Positions 27,318 to 35,909 of a DNA stretch of 64,000 bases are shown piece by piece. Both the position numbers and the translations under genes were made by a program. This stretch comes from Microbacterium aurugineum (GTDB taxonomy: Bacteria > Actinomycetota > Actinomycetes > Actinomycetales > Microbacteriaceae): contig NZ_CP078078.1 of the NCBI RefSeq assembly GCF_023101205.1, positions 1,302,001-1,366,000 of the forward strand, given 5' to 3'. The notes below the pieces were generated by a model. It did no database searches. It was not told where the DNA came from and saw only the letters and a program-made list of their open reading frames with translations. The stretch's first letter is position 1, and each line of letters opens with the position of its first letter.

Positions 27318-27338
27318 TTACGGCCCCATTCGTAACAT
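27318..27338 (+). promoter_or_regulatory. Promoter and possible operator of the sulfonate/metY operon
   Basis: TTACG at 27318-27322 and CGTAA at 27331-27335 form an inverted repeat with an 8-nt spacer. The right arm overlaps a TAACAT -10 box at 27333-27338. A repressor bound there would block the promoter of the six-gene operon starting at 27365. The regulator is unknown. Confidence 0.4.
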
Positions 27339-27364
27339 CGGAGCCCGTCGGCCAGCATGAGGGT

Positions 27365-28213
27365 ATGACCACGCTGTTGCCCTCGCCGCGCCTCGCCGAC
27401 GCATCGACTGCGGCCGGGACGGCGCAGAGCGTGCGGCTCGACGGTGTTGAGCGTTCCTTCCCGCTGTCGCACGGGCGACGCGACGTGCTCCGGGGGATCG
27501 ACCTCGACATCAGCGCCGGCGAGATCCTCGCGGTGGTCGGTCCGTCCGGCTGCGGCAAGTCGACGCTCCTGCGCCTCGTCGGCGGACTGGACACCCCGAC
27601 CCGTGGCAACATCCGCCTCGATGCCGTCGGCGTCACCGATGTCGACGAGCGCACCGCCATCGCCTTCCAGGAGCCCCGGTTGCTGCCGTGGCGCACGATC
27701 GCCCAGAACGTCGAACTCGGTCTGCCCCGCGGAACGGCTCGTCGTGCCGGACGTGAGCGTGTGCGGGAGCTGCTGCACCTGGTGGGCCTCGAACAGGCCG
27801 CCGATCAGCGTCCGCGCGAAGTCTCCGGCGGAATGGCCCAACGTGCCTCGCTCGCCCGCGCTCTCGCCCGGAACCCTGGTGTGCTGCTGCTCGACGAGCC
27901 CTTCGGCGCGCTCGACGCTCTGACGCGCCTGCGCATGCACGATCTGCTCCTCAAGATCCATGCGGCCGAGCCCACCACCGTCCTCCTCGTCACGCACGAC
28001 GTCGAAGAGGCCCTCTATCTCGCCGACCGAGTGCTGTTGCTGCGAACGCTGAACGGTGCAGACGTCGACGAGCCGTCCATCTCGCGCACGATCCTCGTGC
28101 CGGGCATCCGTCCTCGCGACCGCGCCGATCGCGGACTCGCCGACCTGCGCGCCGAGCTTCTCGAAGGCCTCGGCGTCGACACCCACCACCGCATCACCGA
28201 GGAGTCCAGATGA
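27365..28213 (+). CDS. ABC transporter ATP-binding protein, sulfonate/nitrate/taurine type
   Basis: The 282-residue ATPase of an SsuB/TauB-like importer. Walker A is VGPSGCGKST, the signature is VSGGMAQRASLARALA, and Walker B is GVLLLDEPFGALD, followed by the switch histidine in LLVTHDVEEA. The Q-loop FQEPRLLPW is characteristic of the NitT/TauT family. It leads an operon in which all five junctions are 4-nt overlaps: ATPase, binding protein, permease, acetyl-CoA synthetase, MetY, CoA-binding protein. The linked MetY points to a sulfur source such as alkanesulfonates or taurine as substrate, but no monooxygenase is present to confirm it. Confidence 0.9.
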   Translation: MTTLLPSPRLADASTAAGTAQSVRLDGVERSFPLSHGRRDVLRGIDLDISAGEILAVVGPSGCGKSTLLRLVGGLDTPTRGNIRLDAVGVTDVDERTAIAFQEPRLLPWRTIAQNVELGLPRGTARRAGRERVRELLHLVGLEQAADQRPREVSGGMAQRASLARALARNPGVLLLDEPFGALDALTRLRMHDLLLKIHAAEPTTVLLVTHDVEEALYLADRVLLLRTLNGADVDEPSISRTILVPGIRPRDRADRGLADLRAELLEGLGVDTHHRITEESR

Positions 28214-29250
28214 GCATCACCACCCGCCGAATCATCCCCGCGATCGCGGTCGCCGGGACGATGATGCTCGTCGCGACCGGCTGCGTCGCCGGCGAGAACG
28301 CCACCGCATCCGACACCGGGAGCACCTCGGGGTCCACGGAGTGGTCGTCCGACACGCTGTCCGTCGACTTTGCGACATACAACCCGCTCAGCCTCGTCGT
28401 CCGCGACCAGGGTCTTCTCGAAGACATCCTCGGGGACGACGTCGACGTCGAGTGGGTGCAGTCGGCCGGCTCGAACAAGGCCAACGAGTTGCTTCGCTCG
28501 GGGTCGGTGGATGTCGGCTCGACAGCCGGATCGGCTGCGTTGCTCGCGCGTGCCAACGGTTCTCCGATCCAGGTCATCGACATCTACTCGCAGCCGGAAT
28601 GGTCGGCCATCGTCGTCGGCCCGGACAGCGACATCACTTCGATCGAAGACCTCAAGGGCGCCTCGATCGCAGCCACGAAGGGCACGGACCCGTACTTCTT
28701 CCTGCTGCAGGCGCTCGAAGAGGGCGGGCTGTCTCTCTCCGACGTCGAAGTGCAGAACCTCCAGCACGCCGACGGCAGGGCCGCGCTCGACGGCGGCTCG
28801 GTGGACGCATGGGCCGGACTCGACCCGATCATGGCCGCGGCAGAGGTCGAGTCGGGGGACAAGTTGATCTACCGCAACGTGGACTTCAACACCTACGGCT
28901 TCCTCAACGCCACCGAGGACTTCCTCAGCAACCACCCCGACCTCGCGCAGGCCGTCGTGGACGCCTACGAGAAGGCGCGCGAGTGGGCACTCGAGCACCC
29001 CGAGGAGACCGCGGCGCTGCTCGCCGAGGTCGCCGGTATCGATTCCGAGGTCGCGACGACAGTGATCCAGGAGCGTTCGAACCTCGACGTCAGCGGGATC
29101 CCGGGCGACGACCAGATCGCGGTGCTCGAGAAGATCGCTCCCGTGCTCGTCGAATCCGGCGACGTCCAGGGTGGCAAGGAGTCCGTCGACAAGGCGCTGG
29201 CATCGATCGTGAACGACACGTTCGCGAAGAAGGCGGTCGGCGGCGAGTGA
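28210..29250 (+). CDS. ABC transporter substrate-binding lipoprotein, sulfonate type
   Basis: A 346-residue solute-binding lipoprotein of the SsuA/TauA family. The signal peptide ends in LVATGC with Cys25 as the lipidated residue. The mature protein has the two-lobe pattern of this family: FATYNPLSLVVRDQGLLEDIL, then WVQSAGSNKANELLRSGSVDVGSTAGSAALLA and SIEDLKGASIAATKGT. It captures the ligand outside the membrane for the neighbouring permease and ATPase. It overlaps the ATPase gene by ATGA and the permease by GTGA. The ligand is inferred, from MetY further down, to be a sulfonate. Confidence 0.9.
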   Translation: MSITTRRIIPAIAVAGTMMLVATGCVAGENATASDTGSTSGSTEWSSDTLSVDFATYNPLSLVVRDQGLLEDILGDDVDVEWVQSAGSNKANELLRSGSVDVGSTAGSAALLARANGSPIQVIDIYSQPEWSAIVVGPDSDITSIEDLKGASIAATKGTDPYFFLLQALEEGGLSLSDVEVQNLQHADGRAALDGGSVDAWAGLDPIMAAAEVESGDKLIYRNVDFNTYGFLNATEDFLSNHPDLAQAVVDAYEKAREWALEHPEETAALLAEVAGIDSEVATTVIQERSNLDVSGIPGDDQIAVLEKIAPVLVESGDVQGGKESVDKALASIVNDTFAKKAVGGE

Positions 29251-30104
29251 CGATTCCGGATCGGCTGATCGTCCCCGCGGACTCGCAGGACACCCTCGAC
29301 TTCGCCACGGGGAATCTCGCGAGCTCGGAAAGCGCGAGTCGCCGCACCTGGGATCGTCCCGCGGTGCGGATACTCGGCGGGCTTCTGCTGCCGGCGGTCA
29401 TCCTCCTCGTGTGGCAACTCGCGACGACGTCCGGTCTCGTCGAGTCCTATCGGCTGCCGACGCCCGCCTCGGTCTATCAGGCGGGCGTCGAGCTGGCCGA
29501 GAGCGGGCAGCTCTGGACGCATATCGCGATCTCGGTGCAGCGCGTCCTCCTCGGGTTCGCGATCGGATCGGTGATCGGGCTCGCCGCGGCGGGCATCGTG
29601 GGGCTGTCCCGCTGGGGCGATGTGCTCCTCAGCCCGACGCTCGCTGCGGCCCGGGCGGTGCCGTCGCTCGCCTGGGTGCCGCTTCTCATCCTGTGGATGC
29701 AGATCGGCGAGGAGTCGAAAGTCACACTGATTGCGATCGGCGCGTTCTTCCCGGTCTACACGACGGTGGCCTCGGCTCTCCGGCACGTCGACCCGCACCT
29801 GGTCGAAGCCGGACGCTCGTTCAGCCTGCGCGGATGGTCTCTGTTCCGCACGGTGCAGCTTCCCGCCGTCGTCCCCTCGGTTGTGTCGGGCCTTCGTCTC
29901 GCGCTCGCGCAGGCGTGGCTGTTCCTCGTCGCTGCGGAGCTGATCGCCTCGTCCATGGGCCTCGGCTTCTTGCTGACCGACTCGCAGAGCACGGGGCGCA
30001 TCGACCGCATCCTCCTCTCCATCGTGCTGCTCGCACTGCTCGGAACGCTGACCAGCGGCATCCTCGCGCTGCTGGAGAAGTACCTGCTCCGCCGATGGGT
30101 GTGA
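29247..30104 (+). CDS. ABC transporter permease, sulfonate type
   Basis: The 285-residue membrane component of the importer, with six predicted helices and the EAA-like coupling loop in EAGRSFSLRGWSLFRTVQLPAVVPSVVSGLR, which contacts the ATPase. The family is BPD_transp_1 of the SsuC/TauC group. GTG 29247 is chosen because it gives a 4-nt GTGA overlap with the binding protein gene. The reading frame is open far upstream only because stops are rare in high-GC DNA. The N-terminal 40 residues are hydrophilic and probably cytoplasmic. Confidence 0.9.
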   Translation: MTIPDRLIVPADSQDTLDFATGNLASSESASRRTWDRPAVRILGGLLLPAVILLVWQLATTSGLVESYRLPTPASVYQAGVELAESGQLWTHIAISVQRVLLGFAIGSVIGLAAAGIVGLSRWGDVLLSPTLAAARAVPSLAWVPLLILWMQIGEESKVTLIAIGAFFPVYTTVASALRHVDPHLVEAGRSFSLRGWSLFRTVQLPAVVPSVVSGLRLALAQAWLFLVAAELIASSMGLGFLLTDSQSTGRIDRILLSIVLLALLGTLTSGILALLEKYLLRRWV

Positions 30105-32104
30105 GCGTGACCGAGGCACGGCTGCAGGAGTCGCGGGTGTACGCGGCGGCTTCCGGGTTCGGCGACGCGAACGTCACCGAGGAAGCATATGCACGGGGCA
30201 CGGCGGACCCGATCGCGTTCTGGGAAGAGGCAGCGCGTCGGCTCGAGTGGTCTGTCCCGTGGGAGACGGCGCACGAGTGGGATCCGCCGGTCGGGGACGC
30301 CGTCCCTGCCGCGCGCTGGTTCGTCGGCGGGCGTCTCAACGTCGCCGTCAACTGTGTCGATCGGCATGTCAACGCCGGACGGGGCGATAAGGTCGCGCTG
30401 CACTTCGAAGGCGAACCCGGCGATCGCCGCGCCGTCACCTACGCCGAGCTGCAGGAGCGTGTCGCCCGCGCGGCAAACGCCTTGGTCGCACTCGGCATCC
30501 GACCGGGTGACCGCGTGGTGATCTACCTCCCCGTGCTCGTGGAGACGATCGTCATCACGCTCGCGTGCGCGCGGGTGGGTGCCGTGCACTCTCTCGTCTT
30601 CGGCGGGTTCTCTGCGGAGGCGGTGCGGTTCCGGCTCTCGGACACCGGGGCGAAGCTCCTCGTCACGAGCGACGGTCAGTACCGACGCGGCGTCGCCGCG
30701 GAGGTCAAGTCGACGGCCGACGTCGTCGCCGCTGGTCTTCCCGAGCTCGAGCACGTTCTCGTGCTCCGCCGCACGGGCCAGGACGTGCCGTGGACCTCCG
30801 GTCGAGACGTGTGGTGGCACGACGTCGTCGACTCGGCCTCCCCGGTGCATGAGGCGGACTCGTTCGACGCCGAGCATCCGCTCTTCATCATCTACACCTC
30901 CGGCACCACCGGAAAGCCCAAGGGGCTCGTGCACACCTCCGGCGGATACCTCGCCCAGGCGAGTTGGGCCCATTGGGCGCACTTCGATGCCAAACCCGAT
31001 GACGTGCACTGGTGCACCGCCGACCTCGCATGGGTCACCGCGCACACCTACGAGATCTACGGCCCGCTCTCCAACGGACTCACACAGGTCATCTACGAGG
31101 GGACGCCGGACACCCCGCATCGCGAACGTCACCTCGAAATCATCGAGCGCTACGGGGTGACGGTCTACTACACGGCGCCGACGTTGATCCGCACTTTCAT
31201 GACATGGTTCGGTGCCGAGCTTCCCGCCGGTCACGACCTGTCGACCCTTCGGCTCCTCGGCACGGTCGGCGAGGCGATCAACCCCGAAGCGTGGGTCTGG
31301 TTCCGTCGCAACTTCGGTCGCGACGAACTGCCGGTGATCGACACGTGGTGGCAGTCCGAGACCGGTGCCGCGATGATCGCCCCGCTCCCGGGGATCACGA
31401 GCCTCAAACCGGGGTCGGCGTCGGTGCCGCTTCCGGGGATCGATGTCGCGGTGGTCGATGCGGACGGACGCGAGGTGCCGCCCGGCCGTTCCGGGACACT
31501 CGTCGTCCGACGTCCCTGGCCGGGGATGGCACGTACCGTGTGGGGAGATCCGCAGCGCTATCGGGACGCGTACTGGTCCACCTTCGCCGGACTCGGTGAG
31601 TTCGGCGGTTTCTACGTCGCCGGCGACGGTGCCACCCGGGACGCCGACGGGTACATCTGGATCCTCGGTCGTCTCGACGACGTCGTGAACGTCTCCGGTC
31701 ATCGACTCTCCACGATCGAGATCGAATCGGCGCTCGTCGCTCACGACACGGTCGGAGAGGCCGGGGCTGCCGGAGTCTCCGACCCGGTCACGGGGCAGGC
31801 CGTTGCGGTCTTCGTGACCCCGTCCGGGCGTGCAGACGTGACCCCGTCCGATCTGCGCACCCAGGTCGCTCAGGCGATCGGCCCCGTCGCCAAGCCGAAG
31901 CACATCGTCGTCGTCCCCGATCTGCCGAAGACGCGTTCGGGCAAGATCATGCGCCGACTCCTGGCACAGTTGTGGGAGGCCGAGCAGGACCGCCGCGCGG
32001 GGCGCGAGCCGCTTCCGCTCGGCGACACCACCTCGCTGCAGAACCCTTGGGCCGTCGACGACATCGCCGACGCGCTCACCGACGCCGAACTGAGGACAGC
32101 ATGA
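30101..32104 (+). CDS. acs: Acetyl-CoA synthetase
   Basis: A 667-residue AMP-forming acetyl-CoA synthetase: acetate + ATP + CoA to acetyl-CoA. Adenylate motifs are YTSGTTGKPKGLVH, WWQSETGA and WILGRLDDVVNVSGHR. The Trp at the start of WWQSETG is the residue that narrows the pocket to acetate in known Acs. The C-terminal PKTRSGKIMRR contains the lysine usually controlled by acetylation. GTG 30101 gives a GTGA overlap with the permease, and ATG 30095 is an alternative. Its place before metY is unusual. MetY releases acetate, so the enzyme may recycle it (inference). Confidence 0.9.
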   Translation: MSVTEARLQESRVYAAASGFGDANVTEEAYARGTADPIAFWEEAARRLEWSVPWETAHEWDPPVGDAVPAARWFVGGRLNVAVNCVDRHVNAGRGDKVALHFEGEPGDRRAVTYAELQERVARAANALVALGIRPGDRVVIYLPVLVETIVITLACARVGAVHSLVFGGFSAEAVRFRLSDTGAKLLVTSDGQYRRGVAAEVKSTADVVAAGLPELEHVLVLRRTGQDVPWTSGRDVWWHDVVDSASPVHEADSFDAEHPLFIIYTSGTTGKPKGLVHTSGGYLAQASWAHWAHFDAKPDDVHWCTADLAWVTAHTYEIYGPLSNGLTQVIYEGTPDTPHRERHLEIIERYGVTVYYTAPTLIRTFMTWFGAELPAGHDLSTLRLLGTVGEAINPEAWVWFRRNFGRDELPVIDTWWQSETGAAMIAPLPGITSLKPGSASVPLPGIDVAVVDADGREVPPGRSGTLVVRRPWPGMARTVWGDPQRYRDAYWSTFAGLGEFGGFYVAGDGATRDADGYIWILGRLDDVVNVSGHRLSTIEIESALVAHDTVGEAGAAGVSDPVTGQAVAVFVTPSGRADVTPSDLRTQVAQAIGPVAKPKHIVVVPDLPKTRSGKIMRRLLAQLWEAEQDRRAGREPLPLGDTTSLQNPWAVDDIADALTDAELRTA

Positions 32105-33405
32105 CGGAAGAACACCGTTTCGGATTCCGCACCCGAGCCCTGCATGCCGGGGGCACCCCCGACGCGTCGACCGGCGCGAGGGCGGTGCCGATCTATCAGA
32201 CGACGTCCTTCGTCTTCGATGACGCCGCGGATGCGGGCAACCTCTTCGCCCTGCAGAAGTACGGCAACATCTACTCCCGCATCGGCAACCCGACCGTCGC
32301 GGCACTCGAGGAGCGTCTGGCGTCGCTCGAAGGCGGCATCGGTGCGGTGGCGACCGCGTCGGGGATGAGCGCGGAGTTCATCACCTTCGCTGCGCTCGTC
32401 GGTGCCGGCGACCACGTCGTCGCCGCAGCCCAGCTCTACGGCGGTACGGTGACGCAACTGGACGTGACACTGCGGCGGTTCGGCGTCGAGACCACGTTCG
32501 TCGCCTCGACCGACCCCGCTGACTTCGCTGCGGCGATCCGTCCGGAGACCAAGGTCGTCTACGTCGAGATGATCGGCAATCCGTCGGGTGAGATCGCCGA
32601 TATCGAGGGGCTCTCCGCCGTCGCGCACGAGGCCGGAGTGCCGCTCGTCGTGGATGCGACGCTCGCCACGCCGTACCTCGCACGCCCGCTGGAACACGGC
32701 GCAGACATCGTGATCCACTCCGTGACGAAGTTCCTCGGCGGTCACGGTACGACTCTCGGCGGTGTCGTGATCGAGAAGGGCACGTTCGACTGGGGAAACG
32801 GCAAGTTCCCGCAGATGACCGAGCCTGTCGAGTCGTACGGCGGCATCAAGTGGTGGGACAATTTCGGCGAGTACGGCTTCCTCACCAAGCTCCGCTCCGA
32901 ACAGCTCCGCGACATCGGCCCGGCGCTCAGCCCGCAGGCGGCGTTCAATCTGCTGCAGGGGATCGAGACGCTGCCGCAGCGGATCGATGCGCACCTCGCG
33001 AACGCACGGGTCGTCGCGAACTGGCTCGCCACCGATCCCCGGGTCGCGTACGTCACCTGGGCAGGACTCGAGGGACACCCGCACCACGAGCGTGCGGCGA
33101 AGTACCTGCCTCTCGGACCGGGTTCCGTCTTCGCGTTCGGCGTCGCAGCGGACGACGGCCGGAGCGCGGGGGAGAGCGTGATCGAGAACCTGCAGCTCGC
33201 CTCTCATCTTGCGAACATCGGTGACGCCCGCACGCTGGTCATCCATCCCGCGTCGACCACGCACCGCCAGCTCACCGAGGAGCAGCTCGCCGGCGCCGGT
33301 GTGCGCCCCGACCTGATCCGCATCTCCGTGGGCCTGGAAGACCCCGAAGACATCATCTGGGACCTCGACCAGGCACTCACGACCGCGACGGGAGCGAACC
33401 GATGA
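32101..33405 (+). CDS. metY: O-acetylhomoserine sulfhydrylase (aminocarboxypropyltransferase)
   Basis: A 434-residue PLP enzyme of the Cys/Met metabolism family: O-acetylhomoserine + sulfide to homocysteine + acetate. It opens with the family stretch FRTRALHAGGTPDASTGARAVPIYQTTSF, contains the PLP lysine in IHSVTKFLGGHG, and the long form (over 420 residues) fits MetY rather than MetB/MetC. It overlaps acs by ATGA and the CoA-binding gene by ATGA. Homoserine acetyltransferase (metX) is not in this window. A role as O-acetylserine sulfhydrylase is also possible because related enzymes use both. Confidence 0.93.
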   Translation: MTEEHRFGFRTRALHAGGTPDASTGARAVPIYQTTSFVFDDAADAGNLFALQKYGNIYSRIGNPTVAALEERLASLEGGIGAVATASGMSAEFITFAALVGAGDHVVAAAQLYGGTVTQLDVTLRRFGVETTFVASTDPADFAAAIRPETKVVYVEMIGNPSGEIADIEGLSAVAHEAGVPLVVDATLATPYLARPLEHGADIVIHSVTKFLGGHGTTLGGVVIEKGTFDWGNGKFPQMTEPVESYGGIKWWDNFGEYGFLTKLRSEQLRDIGPALSPQAAFNLLQGIETLPQRIDAHLANARVVANWLATDPRVAYVTWAGLEGHPHHERAAKYLPLGPGSVFAFGVAADDGRSAGESVIENLQLASHLANIGDARTLVIHPASTTHRQLTEEQLAGAGVRPDLIRISVGLEDPEDIIWDLDQALTTATGANR

Positions 33406-33986
33406 CCGCGACGGAAACCACCGGCGGCGAGGCGTGCAGCTTGCCGTCGACGACGGAGGCCGTTTCCTGCGCACTCCCCGGCACCGCCGCCGCACATCCG
33501 GAGCGGAGCTGGCGAGGACCGAATCAGCAGGAGCGCTTCTCGCTGCTCCGGCGCGCGACGTCGATCGCGATCGTCGGGGCATCGAACAACCCTGCGCGCG
33601 CCTCCTTCTTCGTGGCGACGTATCTGCTCTCCAGCACGGCGTATGACGTGTATCTCGTCAACCCGCGCGAGAAGGAGATCCTCGGGCAGCCGGTCTACGC
33701 ATCGCTGAGCGATCTGCCCGTCGTCCCCGACATCGTCGATGTGTTCCGCCGGCACGATGACCTCCCCGGCGTCGCGCAGGAGGCGATCGACATCGGCGCG
33801 CGGACGCTCTGGTTGCAACTGGGATCCTGGAACGAGGAGGCGGCAGCGATCGCGGAGTCGGCAGGATTGTCGGTCGTGATGGATCGGTGCATCAAGATCG
33901 AGCACGCACGCTTCCACGGCGGGCTCCACCTCGCAGGTTTCGACACGGGCGTGATCAGCTCACGGCGGCAGCTGCTCGCACGCTGA
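33402..33986 (+). CDS. CoA-binding domain protein
   Basis: A 194-residue protein with an N-terminal extension of about 45 residues and then a Rossmann-type CoA-binding domain (SIAIVGASNNPARASFFVATYLL, VYLVNPREKEILGQPVYASLSDLP). It resembles the CoA_binding_2 family of YccU-like proteins. In Actinobacteria such a gene commonly follows metY, so a link to homoserine or acetyl-CoA metabolism is likely, but the reaction is unknown. It overlaps metY by ATGA and is the last gene of the operon; coaE begins 31 nt later from its own promoter. Confidence 0.85.
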   Translation: MTATETTGGEACSLPSTTEAVSCALPGTAAAHPERSWRGPNQQERFSLLRRATSIAIVGASNNPARASFFVATYLLSSTAYDVYLVNPREKEILGQPVYASLSDLPVVPDIVDVFRRHDDLPGVAQEAIDIGARTLWLQLGSWNEEAAAIAESAGLSVVMDRCIKIEHARFHGGLHLAGFDTGVISSRRQLLAR

Positions 33987-34005
33987 ACCGCAATCGGGCG
34001 AACCC

Positions 34006-34011
34006 TAGACT
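34006..34011 (+). promoter_or_regulatory. -10 box of coaE, leaderless spacing
   Basis: TAGACT ends 6 nt before the coaE ATG at 34018. Confidence 0.6.
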
Positions 34012-34017
34012 GGCGTC

Positions 34018-34617
34018 ATGCCTCTCATCGCGCTCACCGGCGGTATCGCCTCCGGGAAGTCGACTATCGCCCGGCGTCTGGCGGAGCACGGCGCGATCGT
34101 CGTTGATGCCGATCAGATCGTGCGCGACGTGCAGGCTCCGGGCTCAGCGGTGCTCGATCGCATCGCGGAGACCTTCGGCACCGAGGTCATCGGCGGGGAC
34201 GGCGCGCTCGATCGCACTGCCCTCGGTTCGCGGGTCTTCGGAGAGCCCGAGCTCCTCTCTCAGCTGAACGCGATCGTGCATCCCGCGGTGCGCGAGGAGT
34301 CTCAGCGTCGATTCGACGATGCCTTCGCCGGTGATCCGCACGCCGTCGTCGTGTACGACGTGCCTCTCCTGGTCGAGGCCCGAGTGGACGATCCGTGGGA
34401 TCTCATCGTGGTCGCCCACGCGCCGTCGGCCGTTCGACGCCGTCGACTCGTCGAACTGCGAGGCTTGGACGAACGTGCGGCGCAGGACCGCATCGATGCC
34501 CAGGTGTCCGATGATCGGCGACTCGCCATCGCCGACGTCGTGATCGACACGTCGGATACCCTCGAGCGGACTCGTGAGCAGACGGACGCTCTCTGGGAGC
34601 GGATCAGCGCGCAGTGA
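34018..34617 (+). CDS. coaE: Dephospho-CoA kinase
   Basis: CoaE phosphorylates dephospho-CoA, the last step of coenzyme A synthesis. The 199-residue protein starts with the P-loop LTGGIASGKSTIARRL and contains VVDADQIVRDVQAPG and VYDVPLLVEA, all family motifs. It lies directly after the CoA-binding gene and overlaps the MFS gene by GTGA. Some Actinobacteria fuse CoaE with a GrpB-like domain; this one is the single-domain form, of normal length. Confidence 0.95.
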   Translation: MPLIALTGGIASGKSTIARRLAEHGAIVVDADQIVRDVQAPGSAVLDRIAETFGTEVIGGDGALDRTALGSRVFGEPELLSQLNAIVHPAVREESQRRFDDAFAGDPHAVVVYDVPLLVEARVDDPWDLIVVAHAPSAVRRRRLVELRGLDERAAQDRIDAQVSDDRRLAIADVVIDTSDTLERTREQTDALWERISAQ

Positions 34618-35831
34618 CCTTCTCCGGTCACGCGCGTGGTTCACGTGAGTATCGGCGTCTCATCGTCGGCCTGTTCTTCGCGGGCATCGCGACCTTCGCG
34701 CAACTCTATTCCGCGCAGGGCGTGCTGCCGCAGATCTCCTCCGACCTCTCGGTCAGCCCGGCGACGGCGGCCCTCAGCGTGTCGGCTGCCACCCTCGGCC
34801 TGGCGCTGGCCGTGGTCCCATGGTCGATGGTGGCGGACCGCATCGGTCGCGTACCTGCGATGGCCACAGGTGTGCTCACGGCCACCGTCGTCGGTCTCTC
34901 GGCGCCGCTGAGCAACGAGATCTTCGCTCTGCTCGCCCTGCGATTCGTGGAGGGAGTGGCGTTGGGGGCGGTCCCCGCAGTGGCTCTCGCATATCTCAGC
35001 GAGGAGGTCGAGGCGGGCTACGCTGCTGCGGCGGCCGGCAGCTACATCGCGGGCACCACAGTGGGTGGATTGCTCGGCCGGATCGGCGCGGGGATCGTCG
35101 GCGAAGTGGCCGGATGGCGGGCCGGGGTGCTGGCCGTCGCCGTGATGTGCGCGGTGGCCGCGGTGCTCTTCCTCTGGCTCACTCCCCGCGCCCGAGGATT
35201 CGTCCCCGGACGACTGCGTACGGATCGGGGTCCGGGCATCCTCGAGAAGCTCCGTGGGCCGTTGCGATCTCCTCGCCAGTGGGCGCTGTACGCGCAGGGG
35301 TTCCTGTTGATGGGAGCGTTCGTCGCGGTCTACAACTACCTCGGCTTCCACCTCGCGGCAGAGCCGTTCGACCTGCCGGCGTGGCTGGTGACGATGCTCT
35401 TCCTCGCCTACCTCGCGGGCACGGTGTCCTCGCCGTGGGCCGGCGTGCTCGCTTCGCGGATCGGACGCTTCCCCGTGCTGCTCGCCTCGATCGGCGTCAT
35501 GGCTGTGGGCGCCGTGCTGCTGCTGGCGCAGGTCGCGGTGTTGGTGTTGTTGGGGCTCGTGCTCTTCACGGGCGGCTTCTTCGGAGCCCATGCCATCGCC
35601 TCGGGGTGGACACCGGTCGCGGCCACCCCCGGCAGCAGGGCCCAGGCGTCGTCCCTGTACTACTTCGCCTACTACGCCGGATCCAGCCTGTTCGGATGGA
35701 TGCTCGGCCTCGTGTTCGTGGGCGCGAGCTGGGGATGGTTCGTGGCGGCCGTCATCGTGATGTGCGCGGCCGCGGCTCTCGCCGCTATCTCGGTCCTTCG
35801 TGGCGCTCCGGGCGTTCACCGGTCTTCCTGA
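34614..35831 (+). CDS. MFS transporter, YnfM/Bcr-like exporter
   Basis: A 405-residue major facilitator with 12 predicted helices. The motif A-like loop between helices 2 and 3 reads MVADRIGRVPAMA. The N-terminus, TFAQLYSAQGVLPQISSDLSVSP, resembles the YnfM/inner membrane transport group that exports drugs or amino acids and sugars. The start is GTG 34614, overlapping coaE by GTGA, so it is probably cotranscribed with coaE, an uncommon pairing. The substrate is unknown. Confidence 0.85.
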   Translation: MTFSGHARGSREYRRLIVGLFFAGIATFAQLYSAQGVLPQISSDLSVSPATAALSVSAATLGLALAVVPWSMVADRIGRVPAMATGVLTATVVGLSAPLSNEIFALLALRFVEGVALGAVPAVALAYLSEEVEAGYAAAAAGSYIAGTTVGGLLGRIGAGIVGEVAGWRAGVLAVAVMCAVAAVLFLWLTPRARGFVPGRLRTDRGPGILEKLRGPLRSPRQWALYAQGFLLMGAFVAVYNYLGFHLAAEPFDLPAWLVTMLFLAYLAGTVSSPWAGVLASRIGRFPVLLASIGVMAVGAVLLLAQVAVLVLLGLVLFTGGFFGAHAIASGWTPVAATPGSRAQASSLYYFAYYAGSSLFGWMLGLVFVGASWGWFVAAVIVMCAAAALAAISVLRGAPGVHRSS

Positions 35832-35897
35832 TCCCCGCGTCTCTCTCCGTTCGAGGTCGAGTCCGCCGCTCACGGCCTCGATGTCGGAGGGGCGGCA

Positions 35898-35903
35898 TAC
35901 GCT
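35898..35903 (+). promoter_or_regulatory. -10 box of uvrB, leaderless spacing
   Basis: TACGCT ends 6 nt before the uvrB ATG at 35910. Confidence 0.55.
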
Positions 35904-35909
35904 GGAGTC

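Noticed and set aside
28056..29246. Upstream extension of the ABC permease reading frame through the binding-protein gene
   Set aside because: The extension overlaps the binding protein in another frame and encodes Arg-rich low-complexity sequence. GTG 29247 gives the normal permease N-terminus and a 4-nt overlap.
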